Counted from the first letter of the stretch, positions 42,782 to 51,185 are shown. The stretch is DNA of 64,000 nucleotides from Pseudomonas citrullilanati (GCF_030580855.1 NZ_JAUQOP010000025.1:23538-87537); one strand, 5' to 3'. Made by a program: numbers and translations. The notes: generated from the sequence alone by a model not told the origin.

Positions 42782-43273
42782 ATGGAAAAGCACGCACGCG
42801 ACCACGCAGCCGAGCCCCGCTTCGAGCAAGGTCGCCTCCTACGGATCGCCGGTTTTGGCGCACGGTTCAACGCGTGCACGATGCAGGACATCCCGTTGCT
42901 CTGGGAGAAATTCCTGCCGTGGCTCGGCAAGGTGCCGGGGCAGAAGGATGAGGTGACCTACGGCGTGGGGTGCCACCCGGACGGGGAGGGCGGCTTCGAG
43001 TACATCGCCGGTGTCGAAGTCGACCGGCTTGACGACGACTTGCCCGCACAATACCGCTGGATCGAGATCCAGCCTGCCCGCTACGCGGTGTTCGAACACA
43101 AGGGGCCGCTGAAAAACCTGCCGCAGACGTTCCGCTACATCTGGGACGTCTGGCTGCCCCAATCCGGCCACACCGCGGCGGACGCACCGGAATTCGAACG
43201 CTACAGCGAAGACTTCAACCCGCGGACCGGCGAGGGCAGCCTGGAGATCTGGATACCGCTTAATCCGAGTTGA
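42782..43273 (+). CDS. GyrI-like / AraC-effector-binding-domain protein
   Basis: 163 residues, a stand-alone GyrI-like domain: RIAGFGARFNACTMQDIPLLWEKF near 21-44, TYGVGCHPDGEGGFEYIAGVEV near 59, and the C-terminal FERYSEDFNPRTGEGSLEIWIPL. There is no helix-turn-helix, so it is not a regulator of the AraC type itself. Such proteins bind small hydrophobic or cationic ligands. It is the last GC-rich gene before the AT-rich island. Confidence 0.87.
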   Translation: MEKHARDHAAEPRFEQGRLLRIAGFGARFNACTMQDIPLLWEKFLPWLGKVPGQKDEVTYGVGCHPDGEGGFEYIAGVEVDRLDDDLPAQYRWIEIQPARYAVFEHKGPLKNLPQTFRYIWDVWLPQSGHTAADAPEFERYSEDFNPRTGEGSLEIWIPLNPS

Positions 43274-43438
43274 TGGAGCTGTAGAATTGAGATGATTACT
43301 CTACACTCAATAATAGGTTATATCCCCGCGGGCGAGACGGACTTGTAATAAGAGCGAATGCTGCCTCTTGGGCCGCTATGCGGCCCACTAAGCTTTGGTG
43401 CGTGTCGTATAACACCAGATTTGGCGTGGCTTCGGTAT
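43274..43438. other. Left junction of the AT-rich island
   Basis: 165 bp between the GyrI-like gene and the kinase stop codon. It holds a 7-bp GC hairpin GGGCCGC-TAT-GCGGCCC (43371-43387) with CTT/AAG flanks and no T-run, probably the end of the minus-strand operon. Base composition falls within this stretch. No tRNA, integrase or flanking direct repeat is visible. Short open frames on both strands overlap each other and look accidental. Confidence 0.5.
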
Positions 43439-44134
43439 TTAAGGACGTTGGCCTTTTCTGAGTATGTTGTGCACCGCGTCGATTGCCTCTTCAAGGACGG
43501 CCTCTTCGCTAAGATCGGTCGTATCAATCCTTATCCAGGTAGATAAGCCACACCGCTCATAAGCGGAACGGACCTGACTTTGATAGGCAATGAAACTATT
43601 GATGCGATCTTCATTGCCGCCATCATAAGCCCCACTCTCACTGGGACGAAAAGATTCCTTTCTTTGAGCTGCACGAGCCGGGTCTACATCTAGAAAAATC
43701 ACCGCATCGGGTGGTCTAATGGTCGAGAACACCTCCCACGCGTCTTCTGCTAATTTGGCGCCTTTAAGTAAAAAACGTGCTAAGTACTTGTAGTACCAGC
43801 CATCGGCGATGCAATTGACTCCCGAGTTTGTTAAAGGTCTGACGGCCGCATAATCTGTAGCTTGGAACCAGGCTGCGATTAAATTAATCCAATGTTGGTC
43901 GCCTAATTCGTCCAGAGGAGCATTATCGGGATAGTCCCATAAAATTTCTCGGATACGTGACATATGAAACTCGGTGTAACCTGATAATACCGGGGGGCGA
44001 TTCTTATCTATATAATTGAAATCTGAGCGCAATTCAGAGACTTTGTTATACGTCGCTCTCGCTATCGTTGACTTACCTGCGCCATCAATACCTTCGAATG
44101 CTATAAACACGCCAAGTTCAGGTAGCATATTCAT
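43439..44134 (-). CDS. Thymidylate-kinase-like P-loop kinase (last gene of the island operon)
   Basis: 231 residues. The P-loop is FEGIDGAGKSTIARATY at 13-29, the exact dTMP-kinase form. A lid-like segment with FLDVDPARAAQRKESFRPSE follows near 150. The DRY/DRH motif expected of true Tmk after the substrate strand appears here as IADGWYYKYLARFL near 110, so its arginine is missing. Housekeeping Tmk is normally encoded with holB elsewhere, so this is probably a specialised nucleotide or nucleoside-like kinase. It overlaps the radical SAM gene by 4 bp. AT-rich codon use. Confidence 0.82.
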   Translation of the reverse strand: MNMLPELGVFIAFEGIDGAGKSTIARATYNKVSELRSDFNYIDKNRPPVLSGYTEFHMSRIREILWDYPDNAPLDELGDQHWINLIAAWFQATDYAAVRPLTNSGVNCIADGWYYKYLARFLLKGAKLAEDAWEVFSTIRPPDAVIFLDVDPARAAQRKESFRPSESGAYDGGNEDRINSFIAYQSQVRSAYERCGLSTWIRIDTTDLSEEAVLEEAIDAVHNILRKGQRP

Positions 44135-45267
44135 GCAAATCCCCCCAAATAGGCTTCGGTATCTAAAGAGTTTCTGCCGCTTCCTTCTATTAATGGTTGA
44201 AAACCTTCTCTAAAGTATATTTCCGACATCTTTATTCCTATCGATCTCAGAAAATCTGCAGAGGGTCGTTGATGATATGCGAATTGCGAGCCAGCGTCTG
44301 GATGAAACACTGCAACAGCCGGAACCACCCCCAGTTCCCCAAAGTATTCGATCCCTTCAACTATTGACTCTAATGGTTCCATGCCAGCGACGAATCCTAC
44401 GTAGACGTTCCCTCGACCTAGTATTTCTACAGCTGCCTCGAACGCTGCCAGGAAACGGTCTCGAGTATAATCTCGAGCTTTACCGGGACATATTGCTGAG
44501 AACAAAGAAGAATTATATATCTCAAGACTCATCGCCATTTTGTGTCCAAATTTTTTGAAGCGATCAAAAAGGCGAAAGTCTTTAGGAGGCATAGAGATTA
44601 AATGGTAGTCAAGCGCAGTATTTGGATTTTTGCTCTTTACATGCTCTAGTAAATCTAAGTGAATTGAATATCCTTTGTCATAGTTCCGGATTGTACCGCC
44701 GTTCAAGAGAACCCTTCGGTAACGGCCGTATTCTGTTTCTAGAGCCATAGCGACTGCTTCACCTGCGGTCTCTCCGTTTACCCGCATTTTATGATCGGAT
44801 AAATACTCTCTTGCTGCACCTAGAGAGCAAAATTTGCACTCATGATTGTCGTTGAAATAATAACAATGTCCCGGCGAAAAAATTCCAAGGGTGGAGTTGC
44901 CGTAAACGGTCAAGTGTTTTTCGAATAGCTCGCCATTGCTTAAATATTTCCCGTACGGCTTCGGCCTTTTTGGAAAGGAAATATCTATATTTTTATCTCC
45001 GTTTTTTAAAATAGGTACTGCATCCTCTAGCGTTATTAAGAACTTGGATTTTGGGTTGTAATTGGCTGCGACGATAACTTGTGCATTTAAAATAATTTCC
45101 TGTGGTGTGCGAATATTTGAAGTGGGAAAAATTTGATCGCCAGTCCCGTAGGCTCGCCGTTTCTCGATATGATTGGTCTGAGATTGAAAGCTCTTCAGAA
45201 AATCGTTTGAAAAATTTACTCCGTTACTTAATAGTTCGAGCTTAAGTTCTACGGTTTCGTTTAGCAT
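44131..45267 (-). CDS. Radical SAM enzyme with CX8CX2C cluster motif (island operon)
   Basis: 378 residues. Cys135, Cys144 and Cys147 form HCYYFNDNHECKFCSLG, i.e. CX8CX2C instead of CX3CX2C. The following LLNGGTIRN (187-195) resembles the SAM-binding GGE strand, and GNVYVGFVAGMEPLES near residue 300 fits the end of a radical SAM barrel. There is no SPASM-like cysteine-rich tail. An N-terminal region of about 120 residues precedes the barrel. The reaction is unknown. No small precursor-peptide gene exists in the operon, so a RiPP role is unlikely. The gene starts 26 bp after the phosphatase stop. Confidence 0.82.
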   Translation of the reverse strand: MLNETVELKLELLSNGVNFSNDFLKSFQSQTNHIEKRRAYGTGDQIFPTSNIRTPQEIILNAQVIVAANYNPKSKFLITLEDAVPILKNGDKNIDISFPKRPKPYGKYLSNGELFEKHLTVYGNSTLGIFSPGHCYYFNDNHECKFCSLGAAREYLSDHKMRVNGETAGEAVAMALETEYGRYRRVLLNGGTIRNYDKGYSIHLDLLEHVKSKNPNTALDYHLISMPPKDFRLFDRFKKFGHKMAMSLEIYNSSLFSAICPGKARDYTRDRFLAAFEAAVEILGRGNVYVGFVAGMEPLESIVEGIEYFGELGVVPAVAVFHPDAGSQFAYHQRPSADFLRSIGIKMSEIYFREGFQPLIEGSGRNSLDTEAYLGGFA

Positions 45268-45293
45268 GTTGTTTTCTCATTGAAAAGAGGAGG

Positions 45294-46130
45294 TTATAAG
45301 ATAAGCGTTATTAAATTCTCGGAGGATAGAGCGATCAAACTGCCGTTGTCCGAAAGAGACAATATCGATGGAGGGCGCGAGAATCTTATAACTCCGTTGT
45401 GATCGAATAGGGCTCCACCCGCTTCCCTTAATATCAATTCTGCTGCGGCGATATCGCAACTACGTTCGTGTCCGGGCGTACTTATGTCAATGAACGCGTC
45501 AAGAACGCCTGCTGCAATAAGACATATCTCCAGTGAGGCGCATGAATAGATCCGTATTTTGCCAGTTGCCCACATAAGGCTTTCAATTTTGGTTCTCTCA
45601 ATGGCCTCCGTGGGACGATGGAAGGATATGCGCATGTCTTGTAAGTTTTTAATGTCGCGAGTTTTAAGTCTTTTCACGATTATCGGAGATTGCAGGTAGG
45701 CTCCTTCACCTAAAGCGGCTGTATATACGACATCTCTCGATAAGTCGTAGATCCAACCAAATGTATAAGTTCCATTTTGATAAAGTGCTACGCTGGATGT
45801 GTAGCCAGGGAATCCACAGAATGCATTATGGGTGCCATCCAAAGGGTCGATCAGTAATCGTAGGTTTTCTCCAGTATTGCCGAATGTGATTGCGGAAGAA
45901 CTCTCTTCCGTGAAAATAGTGATTTGTATGTTGATTTTAGATAGGCAGTCGAGCAATATTCGTTGACATTCCAAGTCATATTCCGTGTTCGTGGGGCAGA
46001 AATTATTTTCCGAGTCGATATCTGGTAGACAGATTAATGTTCCTGCCCAATAGCGACGTAATTGTTTTCTGGCCTCATAGAGACATTCCTCTAAGGCGGA
46101 AATTTGTTCGGATCTAAATAATGGCCTCAT
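45294..46130 (-). CDS. Inositol-monophosphatase-family phosphatase (island operon)
   Basis: 278 residues. Metal-site motifs are the Glu in FTEESS near 74, LIDPLDGTHNAF near 92-103 (DPLDGT), and SCDIAAAELILREAGGALFD near 219-238, where the usual WDxAAG appears as CDIAAA. The family includes phosphatases of inositol phosphate, 3'-phosphonucleotides (CysQ) and sugar phosphates. Within this operon a sugar- or nucleotide-phosphate substrate is likely. It overlaps the preceding gene by 17 bp. Confidence 0.87.
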   Translation of the reverse strand: MRPLFRSEQISALEECLYEARKQLRRYWAGTLICLPDIDSENNFCPTNTEYDLECQRILLDCLSKINIQITIFTEESSSAITFGNTGENLRLLIDPLDGTHNAFCGFPGYTSSVALYQNGTYTFGWIYDLSRDVVYTAALGEGAYLQSPIIVKRLKTRDIKNLQDMRISFHRPTEAIERTKIESLMWATGKIRIYSCASLEICLIAAGVLDAFIDISTPGHERSCDIAAAELILREAGGALFDHNGVIRFSRPPSILSLSDNGSLIALSSENLITLIL

Positions 46131-47196
46131 ACTGCTGCTCCTTTATCAATTGTATGTGCCATTTTTCCCTGTTTAAAATCGGTGCAATTTTTTTTACCGC
46201 GAAAAGTTTTCCAGCATAAACTGCGTAATCGGCGCCTATGAAGGCACTCAGTGACTTCGGAAATAGTGCCAGGGTTTTAACCTCCACATCATAGCCAAAC
46301 ATTTCCCTTATTTTGTTTGTAGCCTGCCTAATGCTTCCTCCCGTATAAGCTTTATCTATTATCAGCCAAGAATCATTTGTGTCCGGGGGGGTAGGAAAAA
46401 TGTCTTGAAAAGCATTGTCTTTGGTCAATAAAGAAGAGTCGTTTTGTCTATGCACTTCTGCGAAAAATATTCTGTGATCTTCTGTTGCTGACAGATAACC
46501 CAATGCTAGGGGCAACCCTGCGGATAATAAGAATAGCTTGTTCTGCGAGAGTTTCTTTATTTGATTCCAGATTCTGTGGCTCTCATAAATATATCTTGTA
46601 TTAAGTAGGGGGCTGTTATGCCAGTTCTCATGAGATATGAATTGGCTATAAAAATCGCAAAATTTATTATGGAAGCGCAATACTTTATTGTCCGTCTCAA
46701 TGAGTAATTTGTCCTTTATTATGCCGCGAATAGTTTCTTGCTTTGTTGCCAAAGGTACATCAACGCGAATGTGAGAAAATGCGTCGATGATGAGAGATTT
46801 TTTTATATTTAGAAGGCGCGCTTTTGAAGGGCCTGCAATAGCTATTTCCGGTGATAGCCCTTCTCCTGTGATTCTAGTTGCTTCTGCGGATTTTAAATGC
46901 AGTGTGCGTGAGTCTAGATAGGCCCACACCTGAACTAAATCGTTACTAGTTAGGCCATTGAAGATTCGATCGATATTACTTAAGTCGAAGATCATTTCTT
47001 CCGGGTGGCGCATATCGAAGGACGCCTGTTGAAGATGGTAACCATTCAGTAGCGCCGTTCGGTAGGTGTAGTAGTCGCTCGTCTTTATCCCGCTTAGTGT
47101 TCTCCAGGCATGATGCTCACTAATGATGGTTATAGGTGTAGTATATTGGTGTGGCGAATAGGGTATAAAGTGCGTACGATCCATTATTTTTTTCAT
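46114..47196 (-). CDS. Unknown protein with phosphoribosyltransferase-like C-terminal domain (island operon)
   Basis: 360 residues. The C-terminal part has WLIIDKAYTGGSIRQATNKI near 287-306, which resembles the PRPP loop of type I phosphoribosyltransferases (hydrophobic strand, acidic residue, TGG). It is followed by ADYAVYAGKLFAVKK, like the end of that fold. The first 200 residues show no family I recognise, apart from a segment with AIAGPSKARLLNIKKSLIID. The second acidic residue of the PRPP motif is replaced by Lys (IDKAYTGG), so catalysis is not certain. AT-rich codons. Confidence 0.7.
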   Translation of the reverse strand: MKKIMDRTHFIPYSPHQYTTPITIISEHHAWRTLSGIKTSDYYTYRTALLNGYHLQQASFDMRHPEEMIFDLSNIDRIFNGLTSNDLVQVWAYLDSRTLHLKSAEATRITGEGLSPEIAIAGPSKARLLNIKKSLIIDAFSHIRVDVPLATKQETIRGIIKDKLLIETDNKVLRFHNKFCDFYSQFISHENWHNSPLLNTRYIYESHRIWNQIKKLSQNKLFLLSAGLPLALGYLSATEDHRIFFAEVHRQNDSSLLTKDNAFQDIFPTPPDTNDSWLIIDKAYTGGSIRQATNKIREMFGYDVEVKTLALFPKSLSAFIGADYAVYAGKLFAVKKIAPILNREKWHIQLIKEQQYEAII

Positions 47197-47226
47197 GAGG
47201 GTCTCACGTGTTTAAATGGAGTGATG

Positions 47227-48543
47227 TCATGCCCTTCCTTTTTGAAGGATGTTATTAGAATTCAATTCTAGAAGGTATTTGAAGCGAAGCAGTAGGAGCA
47301 CCATCAAAACAAATGAGCAAACCACTAATGCTATGAATATGGAATAAACACTGTGGCTGTAAAATGAAATCAATGCAATGGTGGTTATGGTTCCCAAAAT
47401 GGTAAAAAAAACAATGGTCAGCATCGTAGGAATCCAGAAATCTCCCATGCTTTTAAGCGTTGTACGAGTGAAGACGTAAATATATTCAAATATCAGGAAT
47501 GGAATTGAAATCATAAGATTGTTTTCAAAGGTTTTCCTTGTTGGCTCGTGTGGCGTATAAATTAGCGATATGTGTTCTTTTAGAAGGTGGCAAATTATTA
47601 AGATGGGTATTAGTACGGTCAGTCCGAGACACAATCCGTAACCATAGGTGGCTTTTAAAGAGTTGAGTTTTTTCATGCGATGATGTCTTGCATTTATTAT
47701 TCCAGTGGCGTTTCCAATGCCAACTGAAATCATATATATCATGCTTAAAAAATGTAGGGAGGCTTGATAGGCAGAAACGCTGGTATCACCTAATTTTTTT
47801 GAGATGAAGCAAAGAACTAGGAATAACAGGCTTTCGCCCCCAAGACAAATTGCCATTGGTAGCCCCCTGATAAGGTAATTCGCATATTTTTTGGCTGGGA
47901 TTTTCTGGTAGTATTTGAATTTTGGTATGTAGAAATATATTTTCTTTTTGAATAATAGAAGTGATAGGCCGGCAAACAGATAACGTAATCCGGAATATAA
48001 TAAGATGAAATGGTTAAGGTCTGGCTTCGGGTTTTTTATAATCAGCGCGACGCAGAATGTGGTAAAGACTATGTTGAATAGCCATAGGTGTAGGAATTCG
48101 TACTCAGGACGTTTTATAGCGTTGAAAAAATTGAATACTACTATTTGTGTGAAAATAGCCGGGATGGAAATTGAAAGTAGCATTACAGCTTTAAGGTACT
48201 TGGTGTCATTTGCATTTCTCGGTGTTTCTAATGTGGCTGTATTCAAGAGGCATGTTGCGAAAAAAATTAATGATCCAATAAGTATTCCTAGCTTTAAGGC
48301 TATAATTAGATCGCCTTCGATATTGTCCTCACTCAAATTTTCAGAGCTAGCCACTGTGATTAGTGTTCTTGAAAAAAATCCAATTCCTAGCACGCTTAGG
48401 AATGATATTTGTGCCCAAGCGAATGAAGCGTGACTAGAAGCGTCTAGAATAAAGTGCCCAATGAAAGAAAAATAGATGAGTGATCCTGTAAGATCTCCCA
48501 GTCTAGATAATGTCAATATGATAGCTATTCGTGAAACTTCCAT
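47227..48543 (-). CDS. MATE/polysaccharide-flippase-type multidrug transporter (island operon)
   Basis: 438 residues from ATG 48543, preferred over a longer reading from 48675 whose first 44 residues are basic and would overlap the upstream gene. About 12 hydrophobic segments in two similar halves; the first is ISFLSVLGIGFFSRTLITVA and the second half opens near PMAICLGGESLLFLVLCF. It is the probable exporter of the island's product. NorM-type MATE is the best fit, but MOP-superfamily flippases are similar. Confidence 0.8.
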   Translation of the reverse strand: MEVSRIAIILTLSRLGDLTGSLIYFSFIGHFILDASSHASFAWAQISFLSVLGIGFFSRTLITVASSENLSEDNIEGDLIIALKLGILIGSLIFFATCLLNTATLETPRNANDTKYLKAVMLLSISIPAIFTQIVVFNFFNAIKRPEYEFLHLWLFNIVFTTFCVALIIKNPKPDLNHFILLYSGLRYLFAGLSLLLFKKKIYFYIPKFKYYQKIPAKKYANYLIRGLPMAICLGGESLLFLVLCFISKKLGDTSVSAYQASLHFLSMIYMISVGIGNATGIINARHHRMKKLNSLKATYGYGLCLGLTVLIPILIICHLLKEHISLIYTPHEPTRKTFENNLMISIPFLIFEYIYVFTRTTLKSMGDFWIPTMLTIVFFTILGTITTIALISFYSHSVYSIFIALVVCSFVLMVLLLLRFKYLLELNSNNILQKGRA

Positions 48544-48593
48544 CGGAGCGTACCGGTTTTTTTGACAGTAACTTCTACTGGAGTGTGGTGGTT

Positions 48594-49652
48594 TTAATCT
48601 AGTTTTGTAAGTAAGCTTGTTAGTGGTGGGGTGTTTCGAGCAGCGAAATATTTTTTTCTGAAGTAATATTCGCAAATAGAGGTGTTGTGTTCTGTTTGTT
48701 TTCTATCGTTGAATTCATTGTCGAGCGCATGAAGGGATCTTTCCGTTGATGGAAAAATGTCTGATTCTTTGAGCAAGTCTTCAATTGCAATGAAAACTTC
48801 GTCCATATAGCTCAGTACTGCTTTTATGTAGGCGCGGCATTCGGGTTCTGTTACCGCACCCTGTCTCGCTAAAGAAAAAAATTTATTTTTTAGCGCGTCG
48901 AAACCTTTAATTCTATGGATGTTTGAGTACACCCATTTATAGTGTTTGTTTGTTGTGCCTGTTAAATAGGTAAAGCTCATCGTTGTTTTGAACATCATAT
49001 CTCTTGCAATTTCACAGCCCATCCATAGATTGCCTGAATCCCAGCAACCTTGAACGTCCTGAAAAGCATAGAATACGGGTAGTTGTTCTCGGTGTGCTAA
49101 GTATTTATGTTTTTCTAGTGGTATCCTGGATTTCAAATGATTAAAGTTTTCGGGATTGACTAATGCCTGGCCAATGATAGATCTATGAATGACGTTGTTC
49201 TCAGTATTGGAAAGCACAGGCCCGTAGAGGACCCGCTGGTCGGAAGTTATTTCATCGAATTTTTTTTCAATCTTGATTAAAATATTTTCGAAGTCTGCGA
49301 AGGTTACATAGTCCACATCGATATGGATGCTGGTGTTGTCATAGAAATCAGTAGTGTTATGAACATATTCACCTTCGGTTATGTGGCGATAATTTATGTC
49401 GGTGACCAGTGCGTGCTCTTTATTTCTAATGCTTCTTGCTGTTGGGCGTTGGTTGCAAAAAATGATACAGTCAATATCTGAATGGATATTTCCTATGCCT
49501 TCAATAAGTGAGCCTGAGACGACCAGGATACTTGCTTCCTCCAAGAGTGCTCTTTCTCGTAAATGTTTCTTTGAAATGGAGATTTTGCCGTCTAGTATGG
49601 ATATTTTATTGTCGAAAAATACTGATTGGTACGTTTTTATAAGTTTGCTCAT
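48594..49652 (-). CDS. Nucleotidyltransferase-fold protein (first gene of the island operon)
   Basis: 352 residues. The minimal nucleotidyltransferase core is VVSGSLIEGIGNIHSDIDCII at 44-63: GS motif 47-48 and the DxD pair Asp59/Asp61, followed by a third candidate acid in HIDVDYVTFAD. The C-terminal 200 residues are helical, with CEIARDMMFKTTMSFTYL and YIKAVLSYMDEVFIAIEDLL, as in aminoglycoside-nucleotidyltransferase-like proteins. The substrate is unknown. It has AGGAGC before the start and a possible promoter at 49704-49732. Confidence 0.8.
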   Translation of the reverse strand: MSKLIKTYQSVFFDNKISILDGKISISKKHLRERALLEEASILVVSGSLIEGIGNIHSDIDCIIFCNQRPTARSIRNKEHALVTDINYRHITEGEYVHNTTDFYDNTSIHIDVDYVTFADFENILIKIEKKFDEITSDQRVLYGPVLSNTENNVIHRSIIGQALVNPENFNHLKSRIPLEKHKYLAHREQLPVFYAFQDVQGCWDSGNLWMGCEIARDMMFKTTMSFTYLTGTTNKHYKWVYSNIHRIKGFDALKNKFFSLARQGAVTEPECRAYIKAVLSYMDEVFIAIEDLLKESDIFPSTERSLHALDNEFNDRKQTEHNTSICEYYFRKKYFAARNTPPLTSLLTKLD

Positions 49653-50056
49653 TGAATAAAGCTCCTGCGCAGCGCAATCAATTTTTATTGGTCTTCAATG
49701 GAAAACCTAGTATCGATCTGGCAGGGCGTCAATAGATCCGTAAGAAATCGGAAGGGTCTTACAGATGGTGTACTTTAAGCTGTCTGAATTGGAATGTTTA
49801 TAAGTGGGAGATAACAGTCCTTGGACGCTAACGGTATAGTTTATGTAGATGAAGAGGGAGTTGCATGCTCAGAGAATTGCAGCCGGGCTCTCCTCTTGGT
49901 GCTGGGCGCTGTATATCGTATTGTGCAAACCCAATGAAATGTTCAGCGGTTACCGTTCTTTACGTAAAATCGATAGACCTTTGAAGCAAACTACGTTTTG
50001 CTGGTTCCTACAGCCTGTCAGCTATGATACTTGGGTAATCATCGTTCATCGATTGT
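49653..50056. other. 404-bp AT-rich region upstream of the island operon
   Basis: Lies between the island operon and a GC-rich GNAT gene. Apart from a candidate promoter (49704-49732) I see no gene. A 114-codon plus-strand open frame from 49849 runs backwards into the GNAT gene, resembles nothing known and is not supported. Composition rises to the normal level near 50070, which marks the right edge of the island. Confidence 0.6.
49704..49732 (-). promoter_or_regulatory. Candidate sigma-70 promoter of the island operon
   Basis: On the minus strand TTGACG (49732-49727) is followed after 17 bp by TAGGTT (49709-49704). The -35 is good and the -10 weak (three of six). Transcription would start near 49697, about 45 bp upstream of the nucleotidyltransferase start codon. 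Confidence 0.35.
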
Positions 50057-50554
50057 TCAAAAGAATAACCCCATTCGCCGCTCATAACCGATACGGCCCT
50101 TGTACGCCTCGCCGCTGTCGACCCAGCCCAGCCGGGTGTACAGGGCAATGGCCGCTTCGTTGTCGGCATCGACCGAAAGCTCCAGGCCCCTGATTTCCGG
50201 CCAGGCCGTTCGCGCCACAGCGGGCAGCGCCTCCAGGCAGGCCCGGCCGTAGCCTTTACCCTGGACCCGGTGATCGACTTGCAGGGCGTGCAACGTGGCG
50301 CTGTGTTCATTGGCCCAGGCGGGTAACACCGGCGGACGCTTGAGCAGCAGGAAAGCCACGGGCACGTCGGCGGCCACCAGGGCGAAGCCCTTGACCCCCG
50401 GGCCGGGCCTGGACAACAACGTGTGCAACGCACCGTGGATATCCCCGGCGAACCTGACCTGTCCCGGGTGGATTTCGATGGCTTCGACCTGTTTGCGTTG
50501 CCGCGGCGTGAGGGCTTCGTAGGGCACGAGTTGAGCGGTCACGAGAACGTCCAT
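50057..50554 (-). CDS. GNAT-family N-acetyltransferase
   Basis: 165 residues. The acetyl-CoA motif is LQVDHRVQGKGYGRACLEALP near 88-108 (Q-G-K-G-Y-G), followed by LELSVDADNEAAIALYTRLGW, a typical C-terminal GNAT stretch. The substrate is unknown. It is the first normal-composition gene on the right side of the island and is divergent from the ECF42 operon. Confidence 0.88.
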   Translation of the reverse strand: MDVLVTAQLVPYEALTPRQRKQVEAIEIHPGQVRFAGDIHGALHTLLSRPGPGVKGFALVAADVPVAFLLLKRPPVLPAWANEHSATLHALQVDHRVQGKGYGRACLEALPAVARTAWPEIRGLELSVDADNEAAIALYTRLGWVDSGEAYKGRIGYERRMGLFF

Positions 50555-50619
50555 GGTTGGCCGGCAGGAAGGGCCCGGGATTCTAGCTTAATTTTTTCCT
50601 CGAATTATTTTTTCCGGGC

Positions 50620-50646
50620 TGTCGATTCGCCGTCGCTCCAGACGAC
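50620..50646 (+). promoter_or_regulatory. ECF42-type promoter upstream of the NTF2/YCII/SRPBCC/sigma operon
   Basis: TGTCGA (50620-50625) and CGAC (50643-50646) separated by 17 bp match the -35 TGTCGA and -10 CGA(T/C) pattern reported for ECF42 sigma factors. The start codon of the first gene is 38 bp downstream. Confidence 0.65.
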
Positions 50647-50683
50647 AAAGGGTGTCTTCCACGAAAACCTGCGGAGAATCACC

Positions 50684-51118
50684 ATGAATACCCAAGCCAC
50701 CGAAACTGAAATCCAGGCCTTGATCGACACCTATCGCCAAGCGGTCATGAGCAAGGATGTCGAGAAAGTCATGGCGCTCTATGCCGAGGACATCGTCTCG
50801 TTCGATGCCATCCAGGCCCTGCAATTCAAGGGCAAGGCCGCCTACCGGGCACACTGGCAGGCCTGCATGCAAATGTGCCCCGGACCGCACAAGTTCGATT
50901 TCCACCAGCTCAAGATCACGCCCGCCGACAACATCGCCTTCGCCCACTGGCTGGCCTACTGCGGCGGCACCAACGACAAGGGCGAGGAGCAGGCCTGCTG
51001 GATGCGTGTGACGGCTTGCTACCAGCGCATGGCCGGCCAATGGAGGATTGTCCACGAGCACTGGTCGGCACCGTTCGACCCGATGGCCGGCACGGCGATC
51101 TTCGACCTGCAGCCCTGA
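50684..51118 (+). CDS. NTF2-like / SnoaL-type small protein
   Basis: 144 residues from ATG 50684 with GGAG upstream. An NTF2-fold pattern is seen: IQALIDTYRQAVMSKDVEKV, then MALYAEDIVSFDAI and WRIVHEHWSAPFDP near the end. Such proteins are small cytoplasmic ketosteroid-isomerase-like folds with varied or no enzymatic role. It is the first gene after the ECF42-type promoter and is probably in the same stress operon as the three genes downstream. Confidence 0.85.
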   Translation: MNTQATETEIQALIDTYRQAVMSKDVEKVMALYAEDIVSFDAIQALQFKGKAAYRAHWQACMQMCPGPHKFDFHQLKITPADNIAFAHWLAYCGGTNDKGEEQACWMRVTACYQRMAGQWRIVHEHWSAPFDPMAGTAIFDLQP

Positions 51119-51185
51119 TCGTCGGTTTTTTCGCCAATTGTCTTTCTGCCGTCCATAGTTGATCAGTTCGATCACGGAGCTTGCC

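Noticed and set aside
43318..43546. Short open frames on both strands next to the island's left edge
   Set aside because: They overlap each other and the end of the kinase gene, have no family resemblance and cover a hairpin.
44131..45267. Radical SAM gene as part of a RiPP system
   Set aside because: No small precursor gene fits in the operon's gaps (largest 50 bp), and no peptide-binding RRE or SPASM domain is visible.
43274..50056. Prophage or integrative element
   Set aside because: No integrase, transposase, tRNA target or flanking direct repeat is visible; only composition suggests transfer.
49849..50193. 114-codon plus-strand frame at the right edge of the island
   Set aside because: No ribosome-binding site or recognisable family, and its second half is antisense to the GNAT gene.
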